A stretch of DNA of 7,764 bases from an uncultured Limosilactobacillus sp. (GTDB lineage: Bacteria; Bacillota; Bacilli; Lactobacillales; Lactobacillaceae): positions 1-7,764 of the forward strand of contig CALVFC010000064.1 in NCBI GenBank assembly GCA_944326735.1, given 5' to 3'. This document shows, piece after piece, positions 1 to 6,745 of the stretch (position 1 is its first letter; each line of letters begins with the position of its first letter). The notes below the pieces were generated by a model. That model was not told where the DNA came from, did not search any database, and saw only the letters and a list, made by a program, of their open reading frames with translations. Made by a program: the position numbers and the translations under genes.

Positions 1-574
1 CCTTGATATGCCAGTTGATGAACGGGCACGTCGGGGCCTTTTCCTGGCCATGCAGTACCCAGCGGAAGTCCCTGGTGTAACCAATGCGGAGTTCTTACGA
101 GCAGCCATTAATGCTCGCCGCGACCAGGACCACCAAATCTCCGTGATGGACTTCCTCCAGAAGCTCGACCAAAACCTTTCTTTACTGGATATGAAGGAAT
201 CGATGACGGAACGCTACCTGAATGAAGGCTTTTCAGGAGGGGAAAAGAAGCGGAACGAAATTCTCCAGTTGCTGATGATTGAACCAAAGATCGCAATCTT
301 AGATGAAATTGACTCCGGACTCGATATCGACGCCCTTAAAGTCGTTTCCAAAGGGGTCAACTCAATGCGCGGTAAAGACTTTGGGGCCTTGATTATCACC
401 CACTACCAACGCTTACTAAACTACATTGTGCCAGACACCGTCCACGTGATGATGGATGGCCGGATTGTTAAGACCGGTGGGCCAGAGTTAGCCAAGAAAC
501 TTGAAGCCGAAGGGTATGCAGGATTGCGGGATGAATTAGGTCTCGATATTCCGCTAGTTGATGATGATCAATAG
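1..574 (+). CDS. sufC: Fe-S assembly ATPase SufC (5' partial)
   Basis: This is the ABC-type ATPase of the SufBCD scaffold, a soluble cytoplasmic ATPase that drives shape changes of SufB-SufD during cluster building. The reading frame is already open at base 2 (codons for Leu-Asp precede the Met at base 8), so that Met is internal. The N-terminal part with the Walker A loop, roughly 65-75 residues by comparison with the usual length near 250-260, lies outside the window. Numbering from the Met at base 8, I see the Q-loop (Q16 in LAMQYP), the ABC signature FSGGEKKRNE (75-84), Walker B ending in D99-E100, the D-loop (SGLD, 103-106), and the H-loop H132. The signature and the FLAMQYP segment are typical of SufC rather than of transport ATPases. 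The C-terminus is acidic (DDDQ). The stop codon overlaps the start of the sufD ribosome binding site. First visible gene of the operon. Confidence 0.97.
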   Translation, partial: LDMPVDERARRGLFLAMQYPAEVPGVTNAEFLRAAINARRDQDHQISVMDFLQKLDQNLSLLDMKESMTERYLNEGFSGGEKKRNEILQLLMIEPKIAILDEIDSGLDIDALKVVSKGVNSMRGKDFGALIITHYQRLLNYIVPDTVHVMMDGRIVKTGGPELAKKLEAEGYAGLRDELGLDIPLVDDDQ

Positions 575-583
575 GAGGGCAGC

Positions 584-1825
584 ATGAACGAGCAAGAATT
601 ACAACAAGCTAGTCAAGCTCATGACGAACCGGCTGCTTTGTGGCACATCCGTCAACAGGCGTTTCAGTCGATTGCTAAGTCCCAGCTACCGTCCATGCAA
701 CGCTTTTCTTACCAGGATTGGCCATTGACAACCCAGCCAGCCTTAACCTGGACTGCGCCAAAGCCAGTCCAACATCAGCCAAGACAGTTCACCCAGTTGG
801 GGCAAACCATCATTTGTCATGACCTGCCTAATGAATGGCAGGTAAAGGGGGCCCGGGTACTCGATATCTTCCACGCTTGGCAAGAAGATCCCGCGACAAT
901 GACGAAGTATTTTGCCCAGGTTATTAAGCCCACTGAAAGTAAACTAACGGCATTTCACTACGCTTACATGAACAGTGGCTTGGTCATCCAAGTTCCTCGG
1001 GATACCGAACTGAAGACGCCATTGGAAATTAACCTCATCCAGGATAATCGCGATGACGGCGGTTTAAACTCCCATGTCTTAGTAATTGCGGGGCAAAATA
1101 GCTCTTGCAGTATTCTGCAGCATTGGTCGTCGCTGGGGGAGCAAAAGAACTCACTTAATTCCATGGTGGAAGTCGTTGCGGCAACGGGCAGCCACGTGAA
1201 TTTTTCCGCCCTTGATGAAATTGGTCCATCGGCGACAGTCACCTTCAACCGCCGGGCACTAATCAATCGGGATGCAGAAGTCAACTGGGCAGTCGGCATG
1301 ATGAACGACAGTAACACTGTCGGCGATATTGATGCCGAATTAGTCGGTGAGGGGAGCCAGGCACATTCAAACATGATTGCTGTTACTGGCCACCAGCAGC
1401 ACGTCGGGATCAATAATCGGGTCACCAACCGCGGCCAGCATACCGTGGGCTTAATCAACCAACGGGGTGTGATCAATGACCAGTCGGAATTAATCTTTAA
1501 CGGGATTGGCCAGATCATCCATGGGGCCCATGGATCGCAAGCCGATCAGCAAAACCGGGTATTAATCATGTCGGAACAGGCACGGGGGGATGCTAACCCC
1601 ATTCTTTTGATTGATGAAAATGATGTGGAAGCCGGTCATGCGGCCAGTGTCGGCCCCGTTGACCCTCACCAGATGTACTACCTGATGAGTCGCGGGATTC
1701 CGCGGAAATTAGCTGAACAGATGGTCATCCGGGGCTTCCTGGGTCCCGTTCTTAACAACATTCCATCAACGAACGTTCGTCAGCACATGATTCAAATTCT
1801 AGAAAGGAAGCTAAAGAATGAGTAA
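584..1825 (+). CDS. sufD: Fe-S scaffold protein SufD
   Basis: SufD is a catalytically supporting paralogue of SufB. It pairs with SufB in the SufBC2D complex, where iron delivery and the nascent cluster site lie at the SufB-SufD interface. The product is 413 residues, close to the usual 410-440. The beta-helix core occupies about residues 120-340, followed by the helical C-terminal domain that docks SufC (YYLMSRGIP near 366-374). The histidine that in E. coli SufD (H360) is needed for cluster formation is recognisable as H352 within AGHAASVG. The neighbouring position, often Cys in proteobacteria (CSHGA), is Ala here. The start is fixed by AGGAGGG at 574-580, which overlaps the sufC stop region, with ATG at 584. 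The end overlaps sufS by 8 nt, which suggests translational coupling. The repeated SRGIP/SRGIS motif in SufD and SufB reflects their common ancestry. Confidence 0.97.
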   Translation: MNEQELQQASQAHDEPAALWHIRQQAFQSIAKSQLPSMQRFSYQDWPLTTQPALTWTAPKPVQHQPRQFTQLGQTIICHDLPNEWQVKGARVLDIFHAWQEDPATMTKYFAQVIKPTESKLTAFHYAYMNSGLVIQVPRDTELKTPLEINLIQDNRDDGGLNSHVLVIAGQNSSCSILQHWSSLGEQKNSLNSMVEVVAATGSHVNFSALDEIGPSATVTFNRRALINRDAEVNWAVGMMNDSNTVGDIDAELVGEGSQAHSNMIAVTGHQQHVGINNRVTNRGQHTVGLINQRGVINDQSELIFNGIGQIIHGAHGSQADQQNRVLIMSEQARGDANPILLIDENDVEAGHAASVGPVDPHQMYYLMSRGIPRKLAEQMVIRGFLGPVLNNIPSTNVRQHMIQILERKLKNE

Positions 1826-3047
1826 TCCTTGGCGGGATGACTTTCCAATTCTTAACCAGCGCGTGAATGATGAACGACTGGCTTACTTAGACAATGCGGC
1901 CACCAGTCAGAAACCGCAAGCGGTGATCGATGCAATTATGCATTTCTACGAGCACGATAACGCCAATGTTCACCGGGGCGTCCATACTTTAGCTGAGCGG
2001 GCCACTAGTCAGTACGAAGCGGCCCGGCGTAAGGTTCAGCATTTTATTCATGCCCAACGCGCGGACGAGATTATCTTTACAAAGGGCTGTACGGACAGTT
2101 TGAATTTAGTCGCCAGTACTTACGGCAGACAAGTTATTCATGCCGGCGATGAAATTGTTATCACGGTGATGGAGCACCATAGCAACCTTATTCCGTGGCA
2201 GCAACTCGCTATTCGAAAGCACGCGACCTTAAAATACATTGATATCGATGACGATGGCCAATTAAAGATGGATCAAGCTGCGGAGTTGATTACAGACCGG
2301 ACAAAGATTGTCGCGGTAACCCACGTTAGCAACGTCTTGGGCACAACCAATCACATTCGGCAGTTAGCAGCAATTGCTCATCAGCACCAGGCAGTCGTTG
2401 TTGTTGATGGTGCTCAAGCGGTAGCCCATTTACCCATTAACGTTCCAGAATTAGGGGCCGATTTCTATGCCTTTTCTGGCCATAAAATGCTGGGTCCCAC
2501 TGGCATTGGGGTGCTTTATGGTCGTCATGACTTGTTAGCGCAAATGCCTCCTTACCAATACGGTGGCGAGATGATTTCAGCAGTCCACCAACAAGAAAGC
2601 AGTTGGGCAGAGCCCCCATTTCGGTTTGAAGCAGGCACCCAGAATATTGCGGGGGCGATTGGCCTAGGAGCCGCCATTGACTACCTAAACCACATCGGAA
2701 TGGAAAACATTCACCACCATGAACAGGAAATGGTCAACTACCTGCTTCCTAAGTTGCTTGCTATGCCAGGAGTGATGGTATATGGTCCGCATGATCCTGC
2801 TGAACATACCGGGGTAATGGCCTTTAATATTGATGGCATCCATCCCCATGATGTGGCGACCGCCCTCGATATGGATGGCGTTGCCGTTCGCGCGGGTCAT
2901 CACTGTGCGCAACCATTGATGGAGCGCTTAGGGGTGCCAGCAACCGTCCGCGCTAGTTTTGCCTTTTATAATGACCAACAAGACGCTGACCAGTTATTGG
3001 CCGCAATTCGTGATACAAAGGAGTTCTTTAAGCATGGGACTCGATAA
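1818..3047 (+). CDS. sufS: Cysteine desulfurase SufS
   Basis: PLP-dependent group II cysteine desulfurase. It converts L-cysteine to alanine and leaves a persulfide on its catalytic cysteine, which is then passed to SufU. The 409-residue length is normal. Visible residues are the PLP Schiff-base lysine K223 in FSGHKMLGPTG, the cofactor-contacting MEHHSN segment near residue 117, VDGAQAVAH near 200, and the catalytic C363 in RAGHHCAQP. The histidine H344 in HPHDVA aligns with B. subtilis SufS H342, which swaps onto the zinc of SufU. That fits a SufU-dependent enzyme rather than a SufE-dependent one. The ATG at 1818 lies inside the end of sufD, preceded by AAAGGAAG at 1803-1810. The 3' end overlaps sufU by 14 nt. 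No damage is seen. Confidence 0.98.
   Translation: MSNPWRDDFPILNQRVNDERLAYLDNAATSQKPQAVIDAIMHFYEHDNANVHRGVHTLAERATSQYEAARRKVQHFIHAQRADEIIFTKGCTDSLNLVASTYGRQVIHAGDEIVITVMEHHSNLIPWQQLAIRKHATLKYIDIDDDGQLKMDQAAELITDRTKIVAVTHVSNVLGTTNHIRQLAAIAHQHQAVVVVDGAQAVAHLPINVPELGADFYAFSGHKMLGPTGIGVLYGRHDLLAQMPPYQYGGEMISAVHQQESSWAEPPFRFEAGTQNIAGAIGLGAAIDYLNHIGMENIHHHEQEMVNYLLPKLLAMPGVMVYGPHDPAEHTGVMAFNIDGIHPHDVATALDMDGVAVRAGHHCAQPLMERLGVPATVRASFAFYNDQQDADQLLAAIRDTKEFFKHGTR
3017..3023 (+). promoter_or_regulatory. Ribosome binding site deciding the sufU start
   Basis: AAAGGAG lies 10 nt before the ATG at 3034, inside the 3' end of sufS. An in-frame upstream ATG at 2959 is open but would add 25 residues encoded across the sufS catalytic-domain end, with no SufU homology. 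The position of this site supports 3034 as the true start. Confidence 0.85.
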
Positions 3048-3486
3048 ATTAAGAAATCTTTATCAAGCGGTGATCCTCGACCACGCCAATCATCCCCGTA
3101 ATAAACATGAGCTAGTTAACCCTAGTACGACTATGACGGTCCATAATCCAACTTGCGGCGACACGATTAATTTACAGGTGCAAGTTCAGGATAACCGCAT
3201 CGCCGATATTGCCTTTACCGGCAGTGGCTGTTCGATCAGTCAGGCCTCAGCTAGTATGATGACGGAAGCCGTTAAGGGCAAATCCCTTCAGGAAGCTCAG
3301 CAGATGGCGAAGACCTTTTCGGACATGGCCATTGGCAAGAACCACGACGCAGATGATTTGAAAAAGCTGGGGGATGCCCAGGTTTTAATCAACATTATGC
3401 AGTTCCCAGCCCGCATAAAATGTGCAACCATTTCTTGGTGGGCGTTAGAACGTGCCTTAGCAAAGGAGGACCAACCAGGTGAGTAA
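3034..3486 (+). CDS. sufU: Zinc-dependent sulfurtransferase SufU
   Basis: SufU accepts persulfide sulfur from SufS through a zinc-bound cysteine and relays it to the SufBCD scaffold; in Gram-positive bacteria it takes the role played by SufE elsewhere. From the ATG at 3034 the product is 150 residues, matching the family (about 145-150), and begins [17 protein letters not shown] as expected. The four zinc ligands are present: C41 and D43 in PTCGD, C66 in GSGCSIS, and C130 in [10 protein letters not shown]. The intact Asp and the insertion between the second and third ligands (about residues 67-129) distinguish it from IscU scaffolds. The start overlaps the sufS end by 14 nt and the end overlaps sufB by 8 nt, so desulfurase and relay partner should be made together. 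The in-frame start at 2959 is rejected on length and ribosome binding site. Confidence 0.97.
   Translation: MGLDKLRNLYQAVILDHANHPRNKHELVNPSTTMTVHNPTCGDTINLQVQVQDNRIADIAFTGSGCSISQASASMMTEAVKGKSLQEAQQMAKTFSDMAIGKNHDADDLKKLGDAQVLINIMQFPARIKCATISWWALERALAKEDQPGE
3462..3469 (+). promoter_or_regulatory. Ribosome binding site for the GTG start of sufB
   Basis: AAAGGAGG, a near-perfect Shine-Dalgarno sequence, ends 9 nt before a GTG at 3479. This supports GTG as the sufB initiator even though no ATG is available nearby in frame. Confidence 0.85.
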
Positions 3487-4888
3487 CGAAGCAAGTAAGA
3501 TTGTCCAGTCGAATGACCAGTATGAATATGGGTTCCACGATCAGGTGACTCCTAAGTACTCTACGGGCCGTGGACTGACCGAAGACGTCGTCCGGAAAAT
3601 TTCGGCAGAAAAACATGAGCCACAGTGGATGTTAGACTACCGGCTTAAGTCATACCGCATCTTTAAGAAACTACCAATGCCAAAATTTGGGCCAGATCTG
3701 TCAGGCATTGACCTGAAGAATATGCTGTATTATCAGAAAATGACTGACCGGAAATACCGGGATTGGGATGATGTCCCTGATGACTTGAAGAAAACCTTTG
3801 AGCGGCTCGGGGTGCCCGAAGCAGAACGGAAGTACCTCGCAGGTTCCGCTGCCCAGTATGAGTCCGAAGTGGTTTACCACAATATGAAAAAGCAGTTTGC
3901 CAAGATGGGGATCATTTTTACTGATACGGACACCGCACTGCAAAAGTACCCTCAGCTGTTTAAAAAATGGTTTGGAAAGCTGGTTAAACCAGCCGATAAT
4001 AAGTTTGCTGCGCTGAACGGGGCCGTGTGGTCTGGTGGATCTTTCATCTATGTTCCTAAGGGCGTTAAGTGCAAGACCCCCATGCAGGCCTACTTCCGTC
4101 TTAATGCGGAGAACTCTGGTCAATTTGAGCGGACCTTGATTATTGTTGACGAAGAGGCCAGTGTTGACTACGTGGAAGGCTGCACCGCACCAAACTACTC
4201 GTCCGACAGCCTTCATGCGGCGGTGGTTGAAGTCAATGTTGCTGAGGACGCTTATTGTCGGTATACGACAATCCAAAATTGGTCCGATAACGTGTATAGT
4301 TTGGAAACAAAACGCGCCGCGGCCGCAGAAAACGCCACGATGGAGTGGGTGGACGGCAACCTTGGCTCTAAGGTCACTATGAAATACCCAAGTGTCTACC
4401 TCAACGGTGAGGGGGCCCGCGGGACAATGCTCTCAATTGCGGTCGCCTCAAACGGAATTCACCAGGATTCTGGCGCACGGATGATTCATAATGCCAAGAA
4501 TACTTCTAGTTCGATTGTTTCCAAGTCCATCGCCCGGACTGGCGGTTCGACCGACTACCGGGGCACGGTTCGTTTTAGTAAAAATTCGGCTGGATCAAAG
4601 GCTCACGTGGAATGTGACACCATCATCATGGATGACCAGTCTTCTTCCGATACAATTCCGTACAACGAAATCGATAATGCTCATGTTGCGATGGAGCACG
4701 AGGCGAAGGTCTCTAAGATTTCTGAAGAACAGCTGTACTACCTAATGAGTCGGGGGATCTCTGAAGCCAAGGCTACTGAAATGATCATCATGGGCTTCGT
4801 CGAACCGTTTACGAAGAAACTGCCAATGGAATACGCAGTAGAACTTAACCGTTTGATTTCATTTGAAATGACCGACTCAATCGGGTAG
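3479..4888 (+). CDS. sufB: Fe-S scaffold protein SufB
   Basis: Core scaffold subunit on which the cluster is assembled, working with SufC and SufD in the cytoplasm. It is 469 residues long, the normal Gram-positive length (E. coli SufB is about 495). An N-terminal helical region (1-150) is followed by the beta-helix core and a C-terminal SufC-docking domain (YYLMSRGIS near 420-428). C379 in VECDTII and the H407-E408 pair in MEHEA lie 29 residues apart (Cys to Glu). This reproduces the spacing of E. coli C405 and E434, the sulfur-accepting Cys and a putative cluster ligand. [13 protein letters not shown] (from about residue 184) is a SufB hallmark. The start is GTG at 3479, backed by a strong ribosome binding site and overlapping sufU by 8 nt. 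The next gene follows after 11 nt. No sign of disruption. Confidence 0.97.
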   Translation: MSNEASKIVQSNDQYEYGFHDQVTPKYSTGRGLTEDVVRKISAEKHEPQWMLDYRLKSYRIFKKLPMPKFGPDLSGIDLKNMLYYQKMTDRKYRDWDDVPDDLKKTFERLGVPEAERKYLAGSAAQYESEVVYHNMKKQFAKMGIIFTDTDTALQKYPQLFKKWFGKLVKPADNKFAALNGAVWSGGSFIYVPKGVKCKTPMQAYFRLNAENSGQFERTLIIVDEEASVDYVEGCTAPNYSSDSLHAAVVEVNVAEDAYCRYTTIQNWSDNVYSLETKRAAAAENATMEWVDGNLGSKVTMKYPSVYLNGEGARGTMLSIAVASNGIHQDSGARMIHNAKNTSSSIVSKSIARTGGSTDYRGTVRFSKNSAGSKAHVECDTIIMDDQSSSDTIPYNEIDNAHVAMEHEAKVSKISEEQLYYLMSRGISEAKATEMIIMGFVEPFTKKLPMEYAVELNRLISFEMTDSIG

Positions 4889-4899
4889 GGGGCGTAAGC

Positions 4900-5232
4900 A
4901 TGACGAAAATCACTGAACAAGAATTATCACCGGTGGAACAGCAAGTGCTGGCGGCCCTGCAGAAAGTAATTGATCCAGAACTCGGCATCGACCTGGTTAA
5001 TCTCGGCTTAATTTATGGAATTGACGTCGATGATGACGGCAAATGCTCGGTTACCATGACCCTAACAATGATGGGTTGTCCCCTAACGGACGTCTTAAAC
5101 CACGACATCACAACCGCGGTGGAAGCGGTGGACGGCGTGAACAAGTGTGAAATTAAGGTCGTTTGGGAACCGGCATGGGGACCAGATAAGATGTCCCGGT
5201 TTGCGCGAATGGCGCTTGGCGTGCACTTCTAA
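4900..5232 (+). CDS. sufT: MIP18/DUF59 family protein, SufT-type Fe-S maturation factor
   Basis: A small (110-residue) cytoplasmic protein that is essentially one MIP18-like (DUF59) domain. Members such as Staphylococcus SufT support maturation of Fe-S proteins, probably by aiding cluster transfer; the exact biochemical role is not settled. Diagnostic segments are VIDPELGIDLVNLGLIYGI (residues 23-41), with the conserved DPE and NLGLIY, then TMMGCPL with the family's conserved reactive cysteine C60, and a C-terminal VWEPAW block. A second cysteine, C49, lies in GKCSV. It is the last gene of the suf operon, 11 nt after sufB. GGGGG at 4888-4892 is a weak-to-moderate ribosome binding site before ATG at 4900. 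The operon context makes the SufT name well supported; a general PaaD-like name would also be defensible. Confidence 0.92.
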   Translation: MTKITEQELSPVEQQVLAALQKVIDPELGIDLVNLGLIYGIDVDDDGKCSVTMTLTMMGCPLTDVLNHDITTAVEAVDGVNKCEIKVVWEPAWGPDKMSRFARMALGVHF

Positions 5233-5274
5233 AATGAAATAAGGGATCGAGCACGTACCCGATCCCTTTTCATT
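5233..5274. terminator. Hairpin terminator shared by sufT and the minus-strand small ORF
   Basis: The stem AAGGGATCG (5241-5249) pairs perfectly with CGATCCCTT (5260-5268) around a 10-nt loop. Beyond a 2-nt bulge (5239-5240) it extends through AATGAA/TTCATT (5233-5238 with 5269-5274). It begins immediately after the sufT stop. The run of T after the right arm is short (TTTTCATT), but the stem is strong. On the minus strand the same hairpin follows the small ORF, whose stop codon overlaps the right arm by two bases, so it probably acts in both directions. Confidence 0.8.
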
Positions 5275-5404
5275 ACCGTTTTTGATTTAGATAAAACGCG
5301 AGCGCAATCAGCAAGAGCATCACGATAATTGCCAAGCGTGGATTGGCCCGAAAAAGCTCATGCATTGCGTGGATTTGTCCAATCCCCAGTGGTAAATTGA
5401 CCAT
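5273..5404 (-). CDS. Hypothetical 43-residue single-pass membrane microprotein
   Basis: Not recognised as a named family. On the minus strand an ATG at 5404 opens a 43-codon frame ending in TAA at 5275-5273. It is preceded by AAAGGAG (5420-5414) at 9-nt spacing, which is an excellent ribosome binding site. The predicted product starts MVNLPLGIGQIHAMHELF and has a charged stretch (H15, E16, R19, R23). One strongly hydrophobic segment follows, LAIIVMLLLIALAFYL (residues 24-39), ending in the polar, basic tail NQKR. The basic tail suggests a membrane anchor with its C-terminus in the cytoplasm, but topology is uncertain. A plausible -10 box lies upstream and a hairpin follows the stop, so it has the layout of a complete monocistronic gene. 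Function unknown; the short length leaves some risk that it is fortuitous. Confidence 0.72.
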   Translation of the reverse strand: MVNLPLGIGQIHAMHELFRANPRLAIIVMLLLIALAFYLNQKR

Positions 5405-5413
5405 TCATTATCG

Positions 5414-5420
5414 CTCCTTT
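5414..5420 (-). promoter_or_regulatory. Ribosome binding site of the 43-residue ORF
   Basis: Read on the minus strand this is AAAGGAG, 9 nt before the ATG at 5404. A second ATG at 5408 lies in another frame and reaches a stop after 16 codons, so the site most sensibly serves the 5404 start. Confidence 0.7.
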
Positions 5421-5440
5421 CTGCCCGAACTAATGAGTTT

Positions 5441-5446
5441 ATCATA
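5441..5446 (-). promoter_or_regulatory. Candidate -10 box for the 43-residue ORF
   Basis: The minus strand reads TATGAT, one mismatch from TATAAT, 20 nt upstream of the ribosome binding site. No convincing -35 hexamer is seen at 16-18 nt (the region reads TTAGTT/TAGTTT). A tentative call based on position and the -10 match only. Confidence 0.35.
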
Positions 5447-5497
5447 CTCGAGTTTGACCGAAAAAACTAATAATTTGTCCTGTCTGAGAACGATTCA

Positions 5498-5506
5498 TGA
5501 TAGAAT
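5498..5506 (+). promoter_or_regulatory. Candidate extended -10 promoter of ntd
   Basis: TGATAGAAT fits the extended -10 pattern TGn followed by TAGAAT (5501-5506), 17 nt before the ribosome binding site of ntd. The best -35-like hexamer, TTGTCC at 5475-5480, is 20 nt away, which is too far for a standard spacer, so the extended -10 would have to carry the promoter. Six-base inverted arms ATGATA (5497-5502) and TATCAT (5514-5519) overlap it and could form a small operator, but such short arms can arise by chance. Confidence 0.45.
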
Positions 5507-5537
5507 GGTACAGTATCATTTTTGAGGAGGGAACAGC

Positions 5538-6014
5538 ATGACAAAAACAAAGACTGTCTATTTCTGTGCCGGTTGGTTCACCGAACACCAGAATGCTGCC
5601 TACCAGGAAGCCATGGAAGCGATCAAGAAGAACCCGACGGTGGATGTTGAGAATTCCTATATTCCACTCGACCACCAGTATAAGGGATTACGGGTGGATG
5701 AGCACCCAGAACTACTCCAGGACCGGGAATGGGCAACCGCTACTTATAATGGTGACCGGGTTGGTGTCTCCACTAGCGATACCCTGTTAGCCGTATACTT
5801 ACCTCATGAGGAAGACGTTGGTATGGGCGTAGAACTGGGGATGGCCCGGGCTCTTGGTAAATATATCCTCATTGCTGTTCCAGATAACCTATGGGGACAA
5901 CCCATTAATCTGATGAGTTGGGGAATTGGCGATAACTTTATTAAACTGTCTGATTTAAGTAAATTCGACTTTAATAAACCAACCTTTAACTTCTATCCTG
6001 GATCAGTTTATTAA
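5538..6014 (+). CDS. ntd: Nucleoside 2-deoxyribosyltransferase (type II)
   Basis: Cytoplasmic purine/pyrimidine salvage enzyme (EC 2.4.2.6) that moves 2-deoxyribose between nucleobases; characteristic of lactobacilli. The 158-residue product is, as I recall it, colinear with the L. leichmannii enzyme with a one-residue offset. It starts with TVYFCAGWFT, contains the block ENSYIPLDHQYKG (38-50), RVDEHPELL and WATATYNGD, and ends in FYPGSVY. The catalytic nucleophile corresponds to E99 in GVELG. D73, D93 and N124 match the L. leichmannii active-site D72, D92 and N123. The start is fixed by a strong ribosome binding site, GAGGAGGG at 5524-5531, six nt before the ATG. It is transcribed alone, with its own promoter candidate upstream and a hairpin terminator just after the stop. 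It is functionally unrelated to the suf operon. Recognition is firm; base preference cannot be read from the sequence. Confidence 0.96.
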   Translation: MTKTKTVYFCAGWFTEHQNAAYQEAMEAIKKNPTVDVENSYIPLDHQYKGLRVDEHPELLQDREWATATYNGDRVGVSTSDTLLAVYLPHEEDVGMGVELGMARALGKYILIAVPDNLWGQPINLMSWGIGDNFIKLSDLSKFDFNKPTFNFYPGSVY

Positions 6015-6019
6015 CAAAC

Positions 6020-6058
6020 AACCACCGCAGTTTGTATGGCCGCGGTGGTTTTATTTAT
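6020..6058. terminator. Rho-independent terminator of ntd, possibly bidirectional
   Basis: AACCACCGC (6020-6028) pairs perfectly with GCGGTGGTT (6042-6050) around a 13-nt loop, followed by TTATTTAT (6051-6058). It sits 5 nt after the ntd stop. The convergent metalloprotease gene stops exactly at 6051, so on the minus strand the hairpin follows that gene with a weaker T-rich tail (GTTTGTT). Confidence 0.88.
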
Positions 6059-6734
6059 ACATCATTTTCAGAGTTTTAATGTCCTGCTTGGTAATCCCGG
6101 TACGAATATTTCGTGGCACCATCACACTATGCTCATATTCAGGCGCATGGGCCAATCCTAAAGCATGACCAAGCTCGTGTTCAGCAACACGGGCCCGGAA
6201 CTGGTCATTGACGTAAGCCAACTGGTTAGCGTCTAATGTGGAAGTAGCCTTTATCATTATATGATAGTCCGGATTATAGCTCGTTTGGGTGGACCCCAGT
6301 TGAGAAGTGACATAACCAACGTTCGGTTGTGAAGCAGAGGTCGAAAGATCACCAGAGTTAGCAATGACGTTAGCTTTAGAACGGTTGCTAGTCCAGATTA
6401 ACTTAACAATATGGGGTTTATTCCAAGCTTTAACAGCGGTCCGAAACGCCTTCTTCATCTTGGGATTATCCGTGTCCATATAGATGTAGACGCGGTGGTG
6501 AAGCCAACGATAACCCTCGTTAGGTGTCGGGGTATTATTGGCAATGGCCAGGGGATGGGGCGGTAATTCTTGATCACTACCATCATCCAGTGAGAAAGAA
6601 GTTGTTGAACTAAAAGCGGAGCTACTACTATTGAGGTCGGGAATATCGTTATCGGCGAGAGTAGTTGGTATTACAGCGGTGACAGCGAAGATAAAACTGA
6701 CAAATAGACGAAACAGAAACTTCGTGAGTAACAC
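6051..6734 (-). CDS. Secreted matrixin-like zinc metalloprotease (M10-type metzincin)
   Basis: Probable extracellular or cell-surface zinc endopeptidase of 227 residues. A Sec-type signal peptide spans about residues 1-27: basic K5 and R9, a hydrophobic stretch, and likely cleavage after TTLA before DND. A Ser-rich linker of about 30-35 residues (SSSSAF, SSTTSF) precedes the catalytic domain. The metzincin zinc motif HELGHALGLAH occupies 186-196 (ligands H186, H190, H196; catalytic E187). The Met-turn is M205 in SVMVP. I see no cysteine-switch propeptide and no cell-wall LPxTG signal, and the substrate is unknown. The proposed start is GTG at 6734. Its only Shine-Dalgarno-like sequence (AAAGAGG, 6741-6735) touches the start with no spacer, so the exact N-terminus is uncertain, although a TAA four codons upstream limits it. 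It lies 28 nt downstream of the HAD gene and may be co-transcribed with it. Confidence 0.88.
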   Translation of the reverse strand: MLLTKFLFRLFVSFIFAVTAVIPTTLADNDIPDLNSSSSAFSSTTSFSLDDGSDQELPPHPLAIANNTPTPNEGYRWLHHRVYIYMDTDNPKMKKAFRTAVKAWNKPHIVKLIWTSNRSKANVIANSGDLSTSASQPNVGYVTSQLGSTQTSYNPDYHIMIKATSTLDANQLAYVNDQFRARVAEHELGHALGLAHAPEYEHSVMVPRNIRTGITKQDIKTLKMMYK

Positions 6735-6745
6735 CCTCTTTATAA

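Noticed and set aside
939..948. GTAAACTAAC, ten bases shared with the 17-bp repeat
   Set aside because: It lies inside the conserved coding sequence of sufD, lacks the TTAT part of the half-site, and a ten-base match is expected by chance in a window this size.
964..1518. Minus-strand open frame of 184 codons
   Set aside because: It lies entirely antisense to sufD, has no ribosome binding site that I can see, and its product resembles no protein family; sufD is intact and certain.
3701..4276. Minus-strand open frame of 191 codons
   Set aside because: Antisense to the conserved sufB core; its composition looks like reverse translation of sufB, with no domain or signal.
5497..5519. ATGATA/TATCAT inverted arms upstream of ntd as an operator
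   Set aside because: Six-base arms with an 11-nt spacer are too common by chance, and no known regulator motif is recognised; mentioned only with the promoter candidate.
5343..5525. Plus-strand open frame of 60 codons before ntd
   Set aside because: It crosses the divergent promoter area and overlaps the minus-strand microprotein antisense; no ribosome binding site precedes its ATG and the product has no recognisable features.
5442..5675. Minus-strand open frame of 77 codons
   Set aside because: Mostly antisense to the start of ntd and its promoter; it looks like a shadow of ntd.
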